Below, piece by piece: positions 1 to 14,000 of a stretch of 64,000 nucleotides of DNA. Position 1 is the stretch's first letter, and every line of letters begins with the position of its first letter. The notes below the pieces were generated by a model. It did no database searches and had not been told where the DNA came from. It saw nothing but the letters and a program-made list of their open reading frames with translations. The position numbers and the translations under genes are program-made. The stretch covers positions 23,720,452 through 23,784,451 of the forward strand of contig OX104124.1 in assembly GCA_944474755.1 (NCBI GenBank). The letters are read 5' to 3'. Origin of the DNA: Limnoperna fortunei (taxonomy: Eukaryota; Mollusca; Bivalvia; Mytilida; Modiolidae).

Positions 1-1941
1 GTCGGAGAGCTCTCCATAAGCAAAACAGTGGATTTTCTTCAATGTGTGTGAGACCGCATATTTCACAAAATCATGATGTTGTAAAAACTCTTCTTGAGGT
101 TAAACTATTTTAATATTTAACCATTTTCTCCATGAAAATAATCATACTAGTACCTTAAATCAAGCTAATTTAAGTCGATGCAAGTTATAATTCAATCGGC
201 ATACTTTTGCCAACCCTATAAGTTAAGAAACAAAGTTGTAGATCGGTTTCCTGCCCAGCAAATTCCAGTAGCAATTTTGGCAGGAAAATATCTACATCCC
301 TGTTGCATATATTTTGGCCGTATTAATCAGGAAAGACTTTGGTTTGGAATGAAATTACCTCATTAAAATATCACAAAGTTAAATAAAAAAATGTAATAAA
401 TTTGGAAAAGCTGTAGAAAGATAGCTTGAATCTGTATGCTACTATGTAAATCTGTAGAGTTGGCATGACTGACAGTCAGAATGTATAGCACAAATAAGTT
501 GATTGAAAGTTTTTAAAAAATTGCTTGAGTGTTGGACATTAAACAGTGGTGCAGGATTAAGATTACCCTATTTGACCAGAGTACATAAATTTGGCTTAAT
601 TTTTCATAGATTTTCATTAGCTTATTCAAATTGAAGTACTATAGGATTGAACACCGTTTTCAATGATATGTTTGTGATTGAGTTGGTCTTGTTGATATAT
701 CCATAAATCCATTGAAAACGGTGTTCAATCCTTATAATTCTTTAAAATTGAATTAAGAAATAAATTTTCCTATTAAGGTATTCTCAATTCGATGTTTCTT
801 GTGTATTTTGGTAGCAGGGATCATCTACCTAACGTATGAATATTTTGTTGATTTTTACCAAATGTTATTCATAAACCCTCTTTTGATTTTAATAAATACA
901 ACAAAGTTTTAAATTAAATCTATAACTTTATTTTCTTTATCGAACACAAGAATAGTTTTAAATTTAATAAATCATTAACATCAATTTATAATGCAAATAA
1001 TTTGTCATCGCCAGCGATATTGAATGCTGCCATCTTTATTTACATTGGTTAGGCTAAAAATAGTTGGGTCAATGTCATTTATCCTAAAATAAATAGAGTC
1101 AACTTCATTTATCAAAAAATAAATTTGCTAAAAACTTCAACCGGAAGTAATCTAGACCAATCAATAAACATATTTTTTTTAAATATGCAAATCATATTAG
1201 AATTATAATTATATACATGACTAAACATTATTATTACTACATGTATTCATGTAAAAAACTTTCATTATAATGGAGTTCTGTTATTCTGGCATAGTTTAAC
1301 AAAGAACAAATAGCGTAGTAGTATTATGCATTAGCATATTACATGGCATATTACATGCCATATGCATATAGGCGGGGCTATTGGGCGTTTCTTAATAAAT
1401 ACGTCATGACTGATTTTTTGGACATCAGCTATGTGCTTAATACAATGCGAAAATATTATCTTACCGAAGTTTTGGTTTAAAGTATATAGTCTGCCAACAG
1501 GCTGAAGGAAAATGTCAACATTGTAGGTTTGGCAATGTTTATTATGTTTATAATGTTTATTAAACTTGTTTAATTTGGGATGAATTTTGTTAGCACATGC
1601 CATTGCCTGATTTGATCTTATTACGATGTTCGAACAATTAACATTCATAGTAATAATAACAATAATACTGTCTTTGTCATGTCATATGACTTCCCTTTGG
1701 GTCGTGCATTATGCCTTCTAACCTTGGGACATATTTTCGCATATAACATGACAGAGACAGTATTATTGTATAAATACATATACACATGATATATAAATCA
1801 TAAAAGAGGTGCACTGTTTTCATCACCAAAATCAAGATACAATGTTCATATTCTTAAAACAATCATAAGCTCCAATGCTCCATACATGGTCATCCTTACA
1901 GTTTTTATTTTGTTTTAATTCTCTTTTGTTTTCTATTTTAG
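1..1941. other. TMCO1: Intron 1 of TMCO1 (partial)
   Basis: This AT-rich stretch carries no convincing coding exon. It precedes the first TMCO1 exon visible in the window. I looked for the short first coding exon of TMCO1 (start codon plus first membrane segment) and did not find it, so it should lie upstream of base 1. The only structured feature is a foldback hairpin at 641-735, listed separately. Confidence 0.75.
641..735. repeat. 95-bp foldback (inverted repeat) in TMCO1 intron 1
   Basis: Two nearly perfect 25-26-base arms, 641-665 (begins ATAGGATTGAACACCG) and 710-735 (ends CAATCCTTAT), are separated by a 44-base loop. Transcribed in either direction this would form a stable stem-loop. 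It could be a short MITE or a miRNA-precursor-like hairpin. A TA dinucleotide beside each arm is compatible with a TA-targeting MITE but is weak evidence in AT-rich DNA. Confidence 0.7.
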
Positions 1942-2019
1942 GTCTAACATGGGTCTTGGTATACAGAACAGAAAAGTACAAAAAGTTAAAGGCAGAAGTG
2001 GAAAAACAAAGCAAGAAAT
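1942..2019 (+). CDS. TMCO1: TMCO1 exon 2
   Basis: The acceptor is TTCTATTTTAG and the donor GTAGGA. The exon enters with two bases of a split Gly codon and leaves with one base of a Leu codon. It encodes LTWVLVYRTEKYKKLKAEVE and continues to KQSKK: the end of the first membrane segment and the start of the cytosolic coiled coil. Calling it exon 2 assumes one upstream coding exon, as in vertebrates. Confidence 0.95.
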
Positions 2020-5000
2020 GTAGGATTACCAGTTTGATACAATTATTTTTTAATGTTCATGAATTTTTCACATGATTAACCTTGCTTTGGTGAAAACATT
2101 CATTTAAAATAATTAGAGTTTACATTTCTTATGGTATTATTTGGTTGTTTAAAATGCCACTGGTAGTAATACATGTTTTATTACAAAAAAATAAGTGCCG
2201 CCAATGGACAGGTAGTTGTCTTATAGTGTTCTATTTGTTATAGTATGCCCAGAGAGTATGGTCACTCAAATACTCTCAAGTTAGAGATATTTCTTTGGGA
2301 ACACTGAAATTTTAGAATCCAAGTGTTTCAGAGTGTTATCAATCACCACCCAAAAATTAATCGTTGTGAATTTATGTACATTTGAGTTGATAAAAAGTGG
2401 TAAGTGTATTGTCAATTTTGGCCAAACAAAAAAAAATTTGCTGATTATATTGATGAAAACATAATGAAATCATTAGGATAAAAACAACAATCATCTGTAT
2501 ACCTGTCACAGTTTTTTGCACAATAAACCTGTTTATCTATTTTTATCTATCATATACATTAATTTGGGTCTGAAAAAAAATTACACTTTTTTATTTGCGT
2601 AAGAATTTTGTTTTTTTAATGAAACTTACAATATTTTAATTTTTATTACGGGTTTTAATATATAACAGAAAGATGCAAATGTATATTTATTGATCTTGAC
2701 CCCTATTACTTTCTGCTGACCCTGTAGTTAAACAGTTGTGTATTTATGTCACATGTACCTTGTCTAGACAAAATATTTAAATATGAAGTTGTTCCAAAAA
2801 ATCTGTTTTCCTCACATGAACTTAATTTTACCAAAGTCCTCATTGATGCTGCTGGCAATGCATGAGTGGTTATCAGCAAAATGAAAAAACAATTAGGTTT
2901 TGCAGTTTGAAGTAGAGATAATTTGTGGGTGATTTTGAATTTTGAAAAAATTTTCGGTGCAACACTGTGAAACACTCTACACCCTATAGTGTTTGAGTGA
3001 CCATCCTCTCTGGGCATACTTAAGCATCTCTGGCTCCATATGGTCTTGTCTTTATAAATCACTGTCTGATAAAACAAAGACAAAATATCAGTGATAGGAA
3101 TACAAAATCTGACAATAACTTACACATATAAATGAACCTTTCATAAATGGTTCCTGTGATAGTCCCTTAATTTCTGTGGGACATTTGTAGGTTTAATGTG
3201 TCAAAAGGACACATGGCCCCTCAAAATCATTCAATACATGTATATACAAATAATTGCAAGTAGACTTATGATCAACAAAACAACCTATATTTGTTTTAGA
3301 CAATAAAAACCAGTGTTAATTTGCACATCACAAACAAAATAATTGAAAATGTATTGTTTTCAGTGGAAAAGAAGAAAGAAGGGGGTGAATCAACAGACAG
3401 AAGTCAAAAGAAAAAATTAGGTTAAGATTAATTTAAGGAGAGATTTAAATTTCATTACAATAGTGGGCCCAATTTTACTGCAATATTAATATGATTTTAG
3501 TTTGTTATTTGTTGGATTAACGGTAGAGTTGTCCCATTACTTCTAATGAAGAAAATCTAACATTCTAACTTCGGCCTCTTTATACAAATTAAAAACATGA
3601 TATATATGTCATTTACGTAATTTAGCTGCAGATATTGCTGCCAAAACACCATCTGTATGAAAGTAATTTCTTTTTCTTTATCTGTCATAATTATAATTAG
3701 TCGTTGGTCATTGACCATATATTAGTATGGATAATTGTGACCTAATTTTAGAAAAAGATGCTAATTTGCATACTACAACAAACATTCCATTGTAAGAACA
3801 ACCATATATGGAACTTAATCAATGTAAGACACCATTCGAGGCTCTCAATGCTTTTTAGTTCGTAACATTGCTAAACCAATTAAGTATTATACATTACACA
3901 CAACAGGTAATAAAAAGGGGGCAATAATTATAATCACCATAAGAAAGTGGCAAAAAATGGTGACAGTCAAATGATATCAAGATTGTACATCGCTGATTAT
4001 GTATGCAACTGCTTTTTGACTTCAAAGTGCCAGGATTTTTTTTTTTATTTACTCCCACTTGGCTACATTGTGAGTTGTGAGACTTAATTCGAACCATCGC
4101 CAAAAAAAAGAAGAAGCAAAGATACAATTATTCGTTCTATTACAATAGGTGAAAATCACAATCATTCCTTAACCTGTATTCATCTTGAGATAAAACAAAA
4201 TTCAGTGGAATGCACCCCAGAACTGTCAAAACAGGGAAATTGACTGAGAATCAATTATAAATTATAGAACATGTAAGACCCAATAATTCTAATAATGCAT
4301 TTAGATTAGTGATATCATGATTTGGGGCCTTGGTGGACAAGTGGTTACTGTAGCTAGTTTCACTTCTTTTAGGGTGTGCTTTACTCTATCTTAAGTAATA
4401 GAAATAGTCAGTTTTCTTACTAAAGGTCCGGATTTTTCTGATAGACTCCTGCTTACTCACATATAAAAAAACATAACGTAGCTGATAAACTGCTGAAACA
4501 TATCTGATTATATATTTATGTTTCAATCCTATTTTCAGAAAGACAGGAAGAAAAGTTGAAAAACAACAACCGAGATTTATCATTTGTAAGTATAGAAAAA
4601 CAATACGAACATTTATACAGATTTTATATACACTAATATATCAGCCAGAACAGATTACACCAAGTCCATGAGTCCAGGGTTTTTATTGGAGGGTCAACTA
4701 ATATATGTGTGGAAGCAGGGATCTTTATATGTTGACAGTTATGAATTCGAGATATTTTCATACTTATAATAAAAAATGTCCCACTGGAATGCTTTCTGTA
4801 CCAGGTGACTGGTGTTAATTAATACAGTTAACCAACACCTTCACTTTGTAAAATTGACCTTGTAATTAAGACTAAGCTGACCAGGAAAGAAAAAGAAACT
4901 GTATTGCTTGTATCAAACACACATTGAAGCAATATTTTTCCCACACACATATTAGGATAAACATTTTCAAAACCTTGACAGTCATAGGTTTAGCAGAATA

Positions 5001-8000
5001 ATATATAAACACAAACTTACTTTTAAATTGATTTTTTTTCTTTCAATTAGTTGCAACATCAAAAGTTGCCTAGATTTTTACAAGTTATTTAGGTGTAGAC
5101 AGATTATACAGTGTAACAAAGTAACTAGTCATATGGTCACAGTTGATTTATTATGTATAGTCCTAGTTTGACATTAACTGTTGTCCGACAACTGAAATTC
5201 ACATTTGTACTGCCAAAAAGCTTAAGGGGATGCAGGACACTTTCACCAAAAATAATTTGTCAATGAATTTTCTTTAAATTCGCCAAATAGTTAGTGTTTT
5301 ATACAATGTATCATAATTTAACATAAAAAATGGGGGTTTCAGAGCTTATTTTCGAGGGGTTGAGCACTGAAATTTTAAATTTTCATATAGATAATACAGA
5401 GAAGAGAATAAAAAAGCACTAAAATGAAAGATTACACAAATTCTGTCCAATGAAATTTTCTGAATTTTTGATATAATGTCAAGCAATTGGTATACATTTT
5501 AGTGATGGAAAGAAAAATAGGGGTCTCTGAGTTAAATTTTTGTCAATTGGGTAAAAATTGGTCAAAAAGTGCTATAAAAATGGTATTTTTGGTCAAAATT
5601 GCCTCCCTTGTTGAAAATTTCATTTTTATTATTTTTGCCAATACCTAACTCATTTAAACAAAAACTTTTTATTTCAACCATTAATAAATTGAAGTAGTAA
5701 TATGTTTCATAGAATACATAATATAATTACACCATCATCCATTTTCTACTTCTTGTTCTGCTTCATTCATCATTCAATCAATGTAATAAGAAACATTTAT
5801 TTCAATGTAAGTTCAGTAGAGTTTTAACAACAGTACACAAAGAATAAGACACACATAAAATTACATTATTATCCACTGTAGTTAAATTAGGACAACTAAA
5901 TTTTGTAGTCGGGGTGGTAAAATTTGTTACAACTTATCTGAAATTAGTCGAAACGTTAATATTGAACCCTGTTCCACTGGAAATGTAGTTTTGTACTGCA
6001 ATTCCAATGTAAGGCCTGTGTGAAGTCTCTATTGATTGTATTATACATGTGATCAGCATTTTACTGTTTCCTGTTAAAGTAGTACTTTTGCAGCAGTTTA
6101 CTGTTACCTATTAAAGTAGTACTTCTACAACATTTTACTGTTACCTGTTAAAGTAGTACTACTACAGCATTTTACTGTTACCTGTTAAAGTAGTACTTCT
6201 ACAACATTTTACTGTTACCTGTTAAAGTAGTACTTCTAAAACATTTTACTGTTACCTGTTAAAGTAGTACTTCTACAGCATTTTACTGTTACCTGTTAAA
6301 GTAGTACTTCTACAGCATTTTACTGTTACCTGTTAAAGTAGTACTTCTACAACATTTTACTGTTACCTGTTAAAGTAGTACTTCTACAGCAGTTTACTGT
6401 TACCTGTTAAAGTAGTACTTCTACAGCATTTTACTGTTACCTGTTAAAGTAGTACTTCTACAACATTTTACTGTTACCTGTTAAAGTAGTACTTCTACAG
6501 CATTTTACTGTTACCTGTTAAAGTAGTACTTCTACAGCATTTTACTGTTACCTGTTAAAGTAGTACTTCTACAGCATTTTACTGTTTCCTGTTAAAGTAG
6601 TACTTCTACAGCATTTTACTGTTACCTGTTAAAGTAGTACTTCTACAGCATTTTACTGTTACCTGTTAAAGTAGTACTTCTACAGCATTTTACTGTTACC
6701 TGTTAAAGTAGTACTTCTACAGCATTTTACTGTTACCTGTTAAAGTAGTACTTCTACAGCATTTTACTGTTACCTGTTAAAGTAGTGCTTCTACAGCATT
6801 TTACTGTTACCTGTTAATGTAGTACTTCTACAGCATTTTACTATTACCTGTTAAAGTAGTGCTTCTACAGCATTTTACTGTTACCTGTTAAAGTAGTACT
6901 TCTACAGCATTTTACTGTTACCTGTTAAAGTAGTACTTCTATGTATTTTTCACAGGTTAAAATGAAGTCAATGTTTGCCATTGGATTTGCTTTCACTGCA
7001 CTACTCAGCATGTTTAATTCCATGTAAGTACATGTTCTGTCTGCTCTAGTACGGTGATCAGAGCAGATGACAAAAAGTTGTTGCAAATTGAAGATTATAT
7101 TTACTGAAGGGTTATTTTATGATAAAATTGTATGGGTTAAGTGGTATGGTAGGGTGGGTTTGGAAAAAAATTGTACAGAAATTAAAAAGGAACATGTTTG
7201 CCGTAAGCATATATGCCTTGATTACTTGAACTGTGTAAAATACCAAGTAATTCACTCTGAAATTCGAATGAAGGCTTTAACCCCTATAGAAAAAAGGCTT
7301 GAAGATCGACAGAGAAAACTGGATTGGTCTAATGAATGAAAATCAAATGTCATGCAGATGTAGGGTTAAGTTTTCTTGTGTTGCAAAAGCCTGATCTTTA
7401 TACCTTAATTTTTTAATGGTTATTTTACAGACTTCAGCTCTTTGTTGTTCTTCACTATTATAGTTATGCGAGTTGTGATGGTTCTATTATATTGCAGATT
7501 GTCATTTAACACAAATAACTGAATAAATCTTATTGCTGCCACACCCTTAATTTGTAATCTGTCTGTAGCAAACATCATCATAATTTTGCCTTTTATGGAT
7601 GCATCACAACTACATCTACCAGGGTATTGAGAACAAAAAGTTTGTCCTAATTAAAAAATTTACTATTATTTCCCATAAAACTTCAAATTCTATATCAGAA
7701 ATATATACTTGATGATGTTTTTATGTGTTTCAGATTTGATGGACGAATCGTTGCCAAATTGCCATTTACACCCATCTCATTACTACAGGGGATTTCCCAT
7801 AGAAACCTAGTGGGAGAAGATTACACACACTGTTCATTTATATTCCTGTACATCCTGTGTACTATGTCCATAAGACAGGTAACTTATCTGATAATATATT
7901 TCTAAAGAGCTATTTATTAGTATACATGTGCATCTTCAGGCATAGAATTTAACTTTTTTACCCACAAGCAAATCTTTGCTTGTGGTCATTTTTTTCACAA

Positions 8001-11000
8001 GCAAAATTTGTAAGGTTGAGAATTTTTAGAAGCAAAAATTTTCGGAAGTAAATTAGTCTAAAATCTTTATATTTTTTTATAATTTTAAATTAGCAGTAAC
8101 ACCTCTAAACTATTTTAAACCGTTTTAAGCGAACTTGTCACAGAGACTTCAGCTTTAATAACCGGCTGTTCAGTCTCTGAAGTCCTTCTTATTTTGCTTG
8201 GACTGTCGTTTTCACTACTGCCGTTTATTCGTTTAAAATAATTTGAAATCATTTATGGTTACTACTGTAAACAACCGGCATGGCCGAGATTCTAAAAACT
8301 AATCTAACACATCTCCGTGATGGCGGAGCACCACCAACAGCGCTAGGTGGATGAAAAAGTCCGAGAGTTGCGAAAAGAAATAGAACTGGTTACCGGAACA
8401 CATCCAGACAACAGACGGACACAGTTTAACTAAGTAAATAAACATTTCTCGGCCGTAAACACAGGCACTTGTTTCGTGAAAAAAAATTCATATACTCTCT
8501 TATTTCCTGTGGCCGTAAACTAACAAAACTGGACAAATTATCGTAGACGCAAAATTTTGCCCTTTTCCTAATTTCCCAGACGCAATTAACATATTTCACA
8601 CGCATTTTGCGTCTTAGCATCCGTTAATTTCGAACACTGCATCTTGTCAATGTTGTCTATGCTTACCCAGGCCTGTTTGTGGGAATGATATCTCTGTCTG
8701 ATGTGCATCTTGTCAATGTTGTCTAAGCTTACCCAGGCCTGTTTGTGGGAATGATATGTCTGTCTGATGTGCATCTTGTCAATGTTGTCTAGCTTACCCA
8801 GGCCTGTTTGTGGGAATGATATATCTGTCTGATGTGCATCTTGTCAGTGTTGTCTAAGCTTACCCAGGCCTGTTTGTGAGAATGACATGTCTGTCTGATG
8901 TGCATCTTATCAATGGTGTCTGAGCTTACCCAGGCCTGTTTGTGAGAATGACATGTCTGTCTGATGTGCATCTTGTCAGTGTTGTCTAAGCTTACCCAGG
9001 CCTGTTTGTGGGAATGATATGTCTGTCTGATGTGCATCTTGTCAGTGTTGTCTAAGCTTACCCAGGCCTGTTTGTGGGAATGATATGTCTGTCTGATGTG
9101 CATCTTGTCAATGTTGTCAGCTTACCCAGGCCTGTTTGTGGGAATGATATGTCTGTCTGATGTGCATCTTGTCAATGTTGTCAGATTACCCAGGCCTGTT
9201 TGTGGGAATGATATGTCTGTCTGAGGTTCATCCTGTCAATGTTGTCTAAGCTAACCCAGGCCTGTTTGTGGGAATGACATGTGTCTGATGTGCATCTTGT
9301 CAATGTTGTCAGCTTACCCAGGCCTGTTTGTGGGAATGATATGTCTGTCTGATGTGCATCTTGTCAATGTTGTCTAAGCTTACCCAGGCCTGTTTGTGGG
9401 AATGATATGTCTGTCTTATGTGCATCTTGTCAATGTTGTCTAAGCTTACCCAGGCCTGTTTGTGGGAATGACATCTCTGTCTGATGTGCATCTTATCAAT
9501 GTTGTCTAAGCTAACCCAGGCCTGTTTGTGGGAATGATATGTCTGTCTGATGTGCATCTTGTCAATGTTGTCTAGCTTACCCAGGCCTGTTTGTGAGAAT
9601 GACATGTCTGTCTGATGTGCATCTTATCAATGGTGTCTGAGCTTACCCAGGCCTGTTTGTGAGAATGACATGTCTGTCTGATGTGCATCTTGTCAGTGTT
9701 GTCTAAGCTTACCCAGGCCTGTTTGTGGGAATGATATGTCTGTCTGATGTGCATCTTGTCAGTGTTGTCTAAGCTTACCCAGGCCTGTTTGTGGGAATGA
9801 TATGTCTGTCTGATGTGCATCTTGTCAATGTTGTCAGCTTACCCAGGCCTGTTTGTGGGAATGATATGTCTGTCTGATGTGCATCTTGTCAATGTTGTCA
9901 GATTACCCAGGCCTGTTTGTGGGAATGATATGTCTGTCTGAGGTTCATCCTGTCAATGTTGTCTAAGCTAACCCAGGCCTGTTTGTGGGAATGACATGTG
10001 TCTGATGTGCATCTTGTCAATGTTGTCAGCTTACCCAGGCCTGTTTGTGGGAATGATATGTCTGTCTGATGTGCATCTTGTCAATGTTGTCTAAGCTTAC
10101 CCAGGCCTGTTTGTGGGAATGATATGTCTGTCTTATGTGCATCTTGTCAATGTTGTCTAAGCTAACCCAGGCCTGTTTGTGGGAATGACATCTCTGTCTG
10201 ATGTGCATCTTGTCAATGTTGTCTGAGCTTACCCAGGCCTGTTTGTGGGAATGATATGTCTGTCTAATGTGCATCTTGTCAATGTTGTCTAAGCTAACCC
10301 AGGCCTGTTTGTGGGAATGACATCTCTGTCTGATGTGCATCTTGTCAATGTTGTCTAAGCTTACCCAGGCCTGTTTGTGGGAATGACATCTCTGTCTGAT
10401 GTGCATCTTGTCAATGTTGTCAGCTTACCCAGGCCTGTTTGTGGGAATGATATGTCTGTCTAATGTGCATCTTGTCAATGTTGTCTAAGCTAACCCAGGC
10501 CTGTTTGTGGGAATGACATTTCTGTCTGATGTGCATCTTGTCAATGTTGTCTGAGCTTACCCAGGCCTGTTTGTGGGAATGACATCTCTGTCTGATGTGC
10601 ATCTTGTCAATGTTGTCAGCTTACCTAGGCCTGTTTGTGGGAATGATATGTCTGTCTAATGTGCATCTTGTCAATGTTGTCTAAGCTAACCCAGGCCTGT
10701 TTGTGGGAATGACATCTCTGTCTGATGTGCATCTTGTCAATGTTGTCTAAGCTTACCCATGCCTGATTGTGGGAATGATATGTCTGTCTGATGTGCATCT
10801 TGCCAATGTTGTCTAAGCTTACCCAGGCCTGTTTGTGGGAATGACATCTCTGTCTGATGTGCATCTTGTCAATGTTGTCTAAGCTTACCCATGCCTGATT
10901 GTGGGAATGATATGTCTGTCTGATGTGCATCTTGCCAATGTTGTCTAAGCTTACCCATGCCTGATTGTGGGAATGATATGTCTGTCTGATGTGCATCTTG

Positions 11001-14000
11001 TCAATGTTGTCTAAGCTTACCCAGGCCTGTTTGTGGGAATGATATGTCTGTCTGATGTGCATCTTATCAATGTTGTCTAAGCTTACCCATGCCTGATTGT
11101 GGGAATGATATGTCTGTCTGATGTACATCTTGTCAATGTTGTCTAAGCTTACCCAGGCCTGTTTGTGAGAATGACATGTCTGTCTGATGTGCATCTTGTC
11201 AATGTTGTTCAAGCTTACCCAGGCCTGTTTGTGGGAATGATATGTCTGTCTGATGTGCATCTTGTCAATGTTGTCTAAGCTTACCCAGGCCTGTTTGTGG
11301 GAATGATATGTCTGTCTGATGTGCATCTTGTCAATGTTGTCTAAGCTTACCCAGGCCTGTTTGTGAGAATGACATGTCTGTCTGATGTGCATCTTGTCAA
11401 TGTTGTCTAAGCTTACCCAGGCCTGTTTGTGGGAATGATATGTCTGTCTGATGTGCATCTTGTCAATGTTGTCTAAGCTTACCCAGGCCTGTTTGTGGGA
11501 ATGACATGTCTGTCTGATGTACATCTTGTCAATGTTGTCTAAGCTTACCCAGGCCTGTTTGTGGGAATGATATGTCTGTCTGATGTGCATCTTGTCAATG
11601 TTGTCTAAGCTTACCCAGGCCTGTTTGTGAGAATGACATGTCTGTCTGATGTGCATCTTGTCAGTGTTGTCTAAGCTTACCCAGGCCTGTTTGTGAGAAT
11701 GACATGTCTGTCTGATGTGCATCTTGTCAATGTTGTCTAAGCTTACCCAGGCCTGTTTGTGGGAATATGTCTGTCTGATGTACATCTTGTCAATGTTGTC
11801 TAAGCTTACCCAGGCCTGTTTGTGGGAATGATATGTCTGTCTGATGTGCATCTTGTCAATGTTGTCTAAGCTTACCCAGGCCTGTTTGTGAGAATGACAT
11901 GTCTGTCTGATGTGCATCTTGTCAGTGTTGTCTAAGCTTACCCAGGCCTGTTTGTGGGAATGACATGTCTGTCTGATGTGCATCTTGTCAATTTTGTCTA
12001 AGCTTACCCAGGCCTGTTTGTGAGAATGACATGTCTGTCTGATGTTCATCTTGTCAGTGTTGTCTAAGCTTACCCAGGCCTGTTTGTGAGAATGACATGT
12101 CTGTCTGATGTTCATCTTGTCAATGTTGTCTAAGCTTACCCAGGCCTGTTTGTGAGAATGACATGTCTGTCTGATGTTCATCTTGTCAATGTTGTCTAAG
12201 CTTACCCAGGCCTGTTTGTGGGAATGATATGTCTGTCTGATGTGCATCTTGTCAATGTTGTCTAAGCTTACCCAGGCCTGTTTGTGGGAATGACATGTCT
12301 GTCTGATGTTCATCCTGTCAATGTTGTCTAAGCTTACCCAGGCCTGTTTGTGGGAATGACATGTCTGTCTGATGTGCATCTTATCAATGGTGTCTGAGCT
12401 TACCCAGGCCTGTTTGTGAGAATGACATGTCTGTCTGATGTGCATCTTGTCAATGTTGTCTAAGCTTACCCAGGCCTGTTTGTGGGAATGACATGTCTGT
12501 CTGATGTGCATCTTGTCAATTTTGTCTAAGCTTACCCAGGCCTGTTTGTGGGAATGACATGTCTGTCTGATGTGCATCTTGTCAATGTTGTCTAAGCTTA
12601 CCCAGGCCTGTTTGTGAGAATGACATGTCTGTCTGATGTTCATCTTGTCAGTGTTGTCTAAGCTTACCCAGGCCTGTTTGTGAGAATGACATGTCTGTCT
12701 GATGTTCATCTTGTCAATGTTGTCTAAGCTTACCCAGGCCTGTTTGTGAGAATGACATGTCTGTCTGATGTTCATCTTGTCAATGTTGTCTAAGCTTACC
12801 CAGGCCTGTTTGTGGGAATGATATGTCTGTCTGATGTGCATCTTGTCAATGTTGTCTAAGCTTACCCAGGCCTGTTTGTGGGAATGACATGTCTGTCTGA
12901 TGTTCATCCTGTCAATGTTGTCAGCTTACCCAGGCCTGTTTGTGGGAATGATATGTCTGTCTGATGTGCATCTTATCAATGGTGTCTGAGCTTACCCAGG
13001 CCTGTTTGTGAGAATGACATGTCTGTCTGATGTGCATCTTGTCAATGTTGTCTAAGCTTACCCATGCCTGATTGTGGGAATGATATGTCTGTCTGATGTG
13101 CATCTTGTCAATGTTGTCTAAGCTTACCCATGCCTGATTGTGGGAATGATATGTCTGTCTGATGTGCATCTTGTCAATGTTGTCTAAGCTTACCCATGCC
13201 TGATTGTGGGAATGACATCTCTGTCTGATGTTCATCTTGTCAATGTTGTCTATGCTTACCCAGGCCTGTTTGTGAGAATGATATGTCTTTCTGATGTGCA
13301 TCTTGTCAATGTTGTCAGCTTACCCAGGCCTGTTTGTGGGAATGACATGTCTGTCTGATGTGCATCTTGTCAATGTTGTCTAAGCTTACCCAGGCCTGTT
13401 TGTGGGAATGATATGTCTGTCTGATGTGCATCTTGTCAGTGTTGTCTAAGCTTACCCATGCCTGATTGTGGTAATGACATGTCTGTCTGATGTTCATCTT
13501 GTCAATGTTGTCTAAGCTTACCCAGGCCTGTTTGTGGGAATGATATATCTGTCTGTCAATAGTTTCGTTAGTGTTTTGGTGCTATATAAATATAAAGATA
13601 TTAATTTTTGCAAGAAATAAAACTCATAAGTGACAGATACTAACTTACTAACATATGAAGAGAATAACTAAAATGATTATAGATGAGGATAAATCAATGA
13701 GCAGAATGGACATGAGGGTGGATATAGCTGCCTTGTTTTAAAATGACACAGAAGATGAAAACTTGTTCTGTCTCTATGACAGTGACTCATTATTACCCGC
13801 TATACAGCAAATCAGTCAACAATTGGAGGTGAATGTGCATTTTAGCCATAAATGGGATATCTCATGGTGTGAGACAAAAACTCGCCAAATTCTGAAGGTC
13901 CCCACGCTATCACTGCGTGATACAACGATCTCACGCAAAACAAATAATGTAAAGTAAAAGAACATTGATATTTTTTCCTCACGAAGCTTTTTGCTATTTG

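Larger units (their letters stand above)
2020..6955. other. TMCO1: Introns 2-4 of TMCO1
   Basis: Between the small exons at 3364-3420 and 4539-4585 the sequence is AT-rich intron. It holds a TIR element at 2241-3020 and the 37-bp minisatellite at 6055-6940. The remaining parts (3421-4538 and 4586-6054) hold no gene I can support. The segment at about 5215-5660 is very AT-rich with short internal repetition and may be an old transposon, but I could not define its ends. Confidence 0.7.

Noticed and set aside
4318..4365. tRNA-like GGTGGACAAGTGGTTA stretch
   Set aside because: Only an A-box-like phrase is present; no B box or cloverleaf could be drawn. At most it is a truncated SINE head. The same applies to 40810-40834.
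8282..8420. Short + frame MAEILKTNLTHLRDGG
   Set aside because: No splice sites in suitable phase, no recognisable family, and a quick stop. It could be a decayed gene or transposon scrap but cannot be supported.
10625..12907. 760-codon minus-strand open frame of 22-residue repeats
   Set aside because: It is a by-product of a 66-bp tandem unit without stop codons in that frame. It lies antisense within a TMCO1 intron, neighbouring units break the frame by small deletions, and there is no signal peptide, splice context or promoter.
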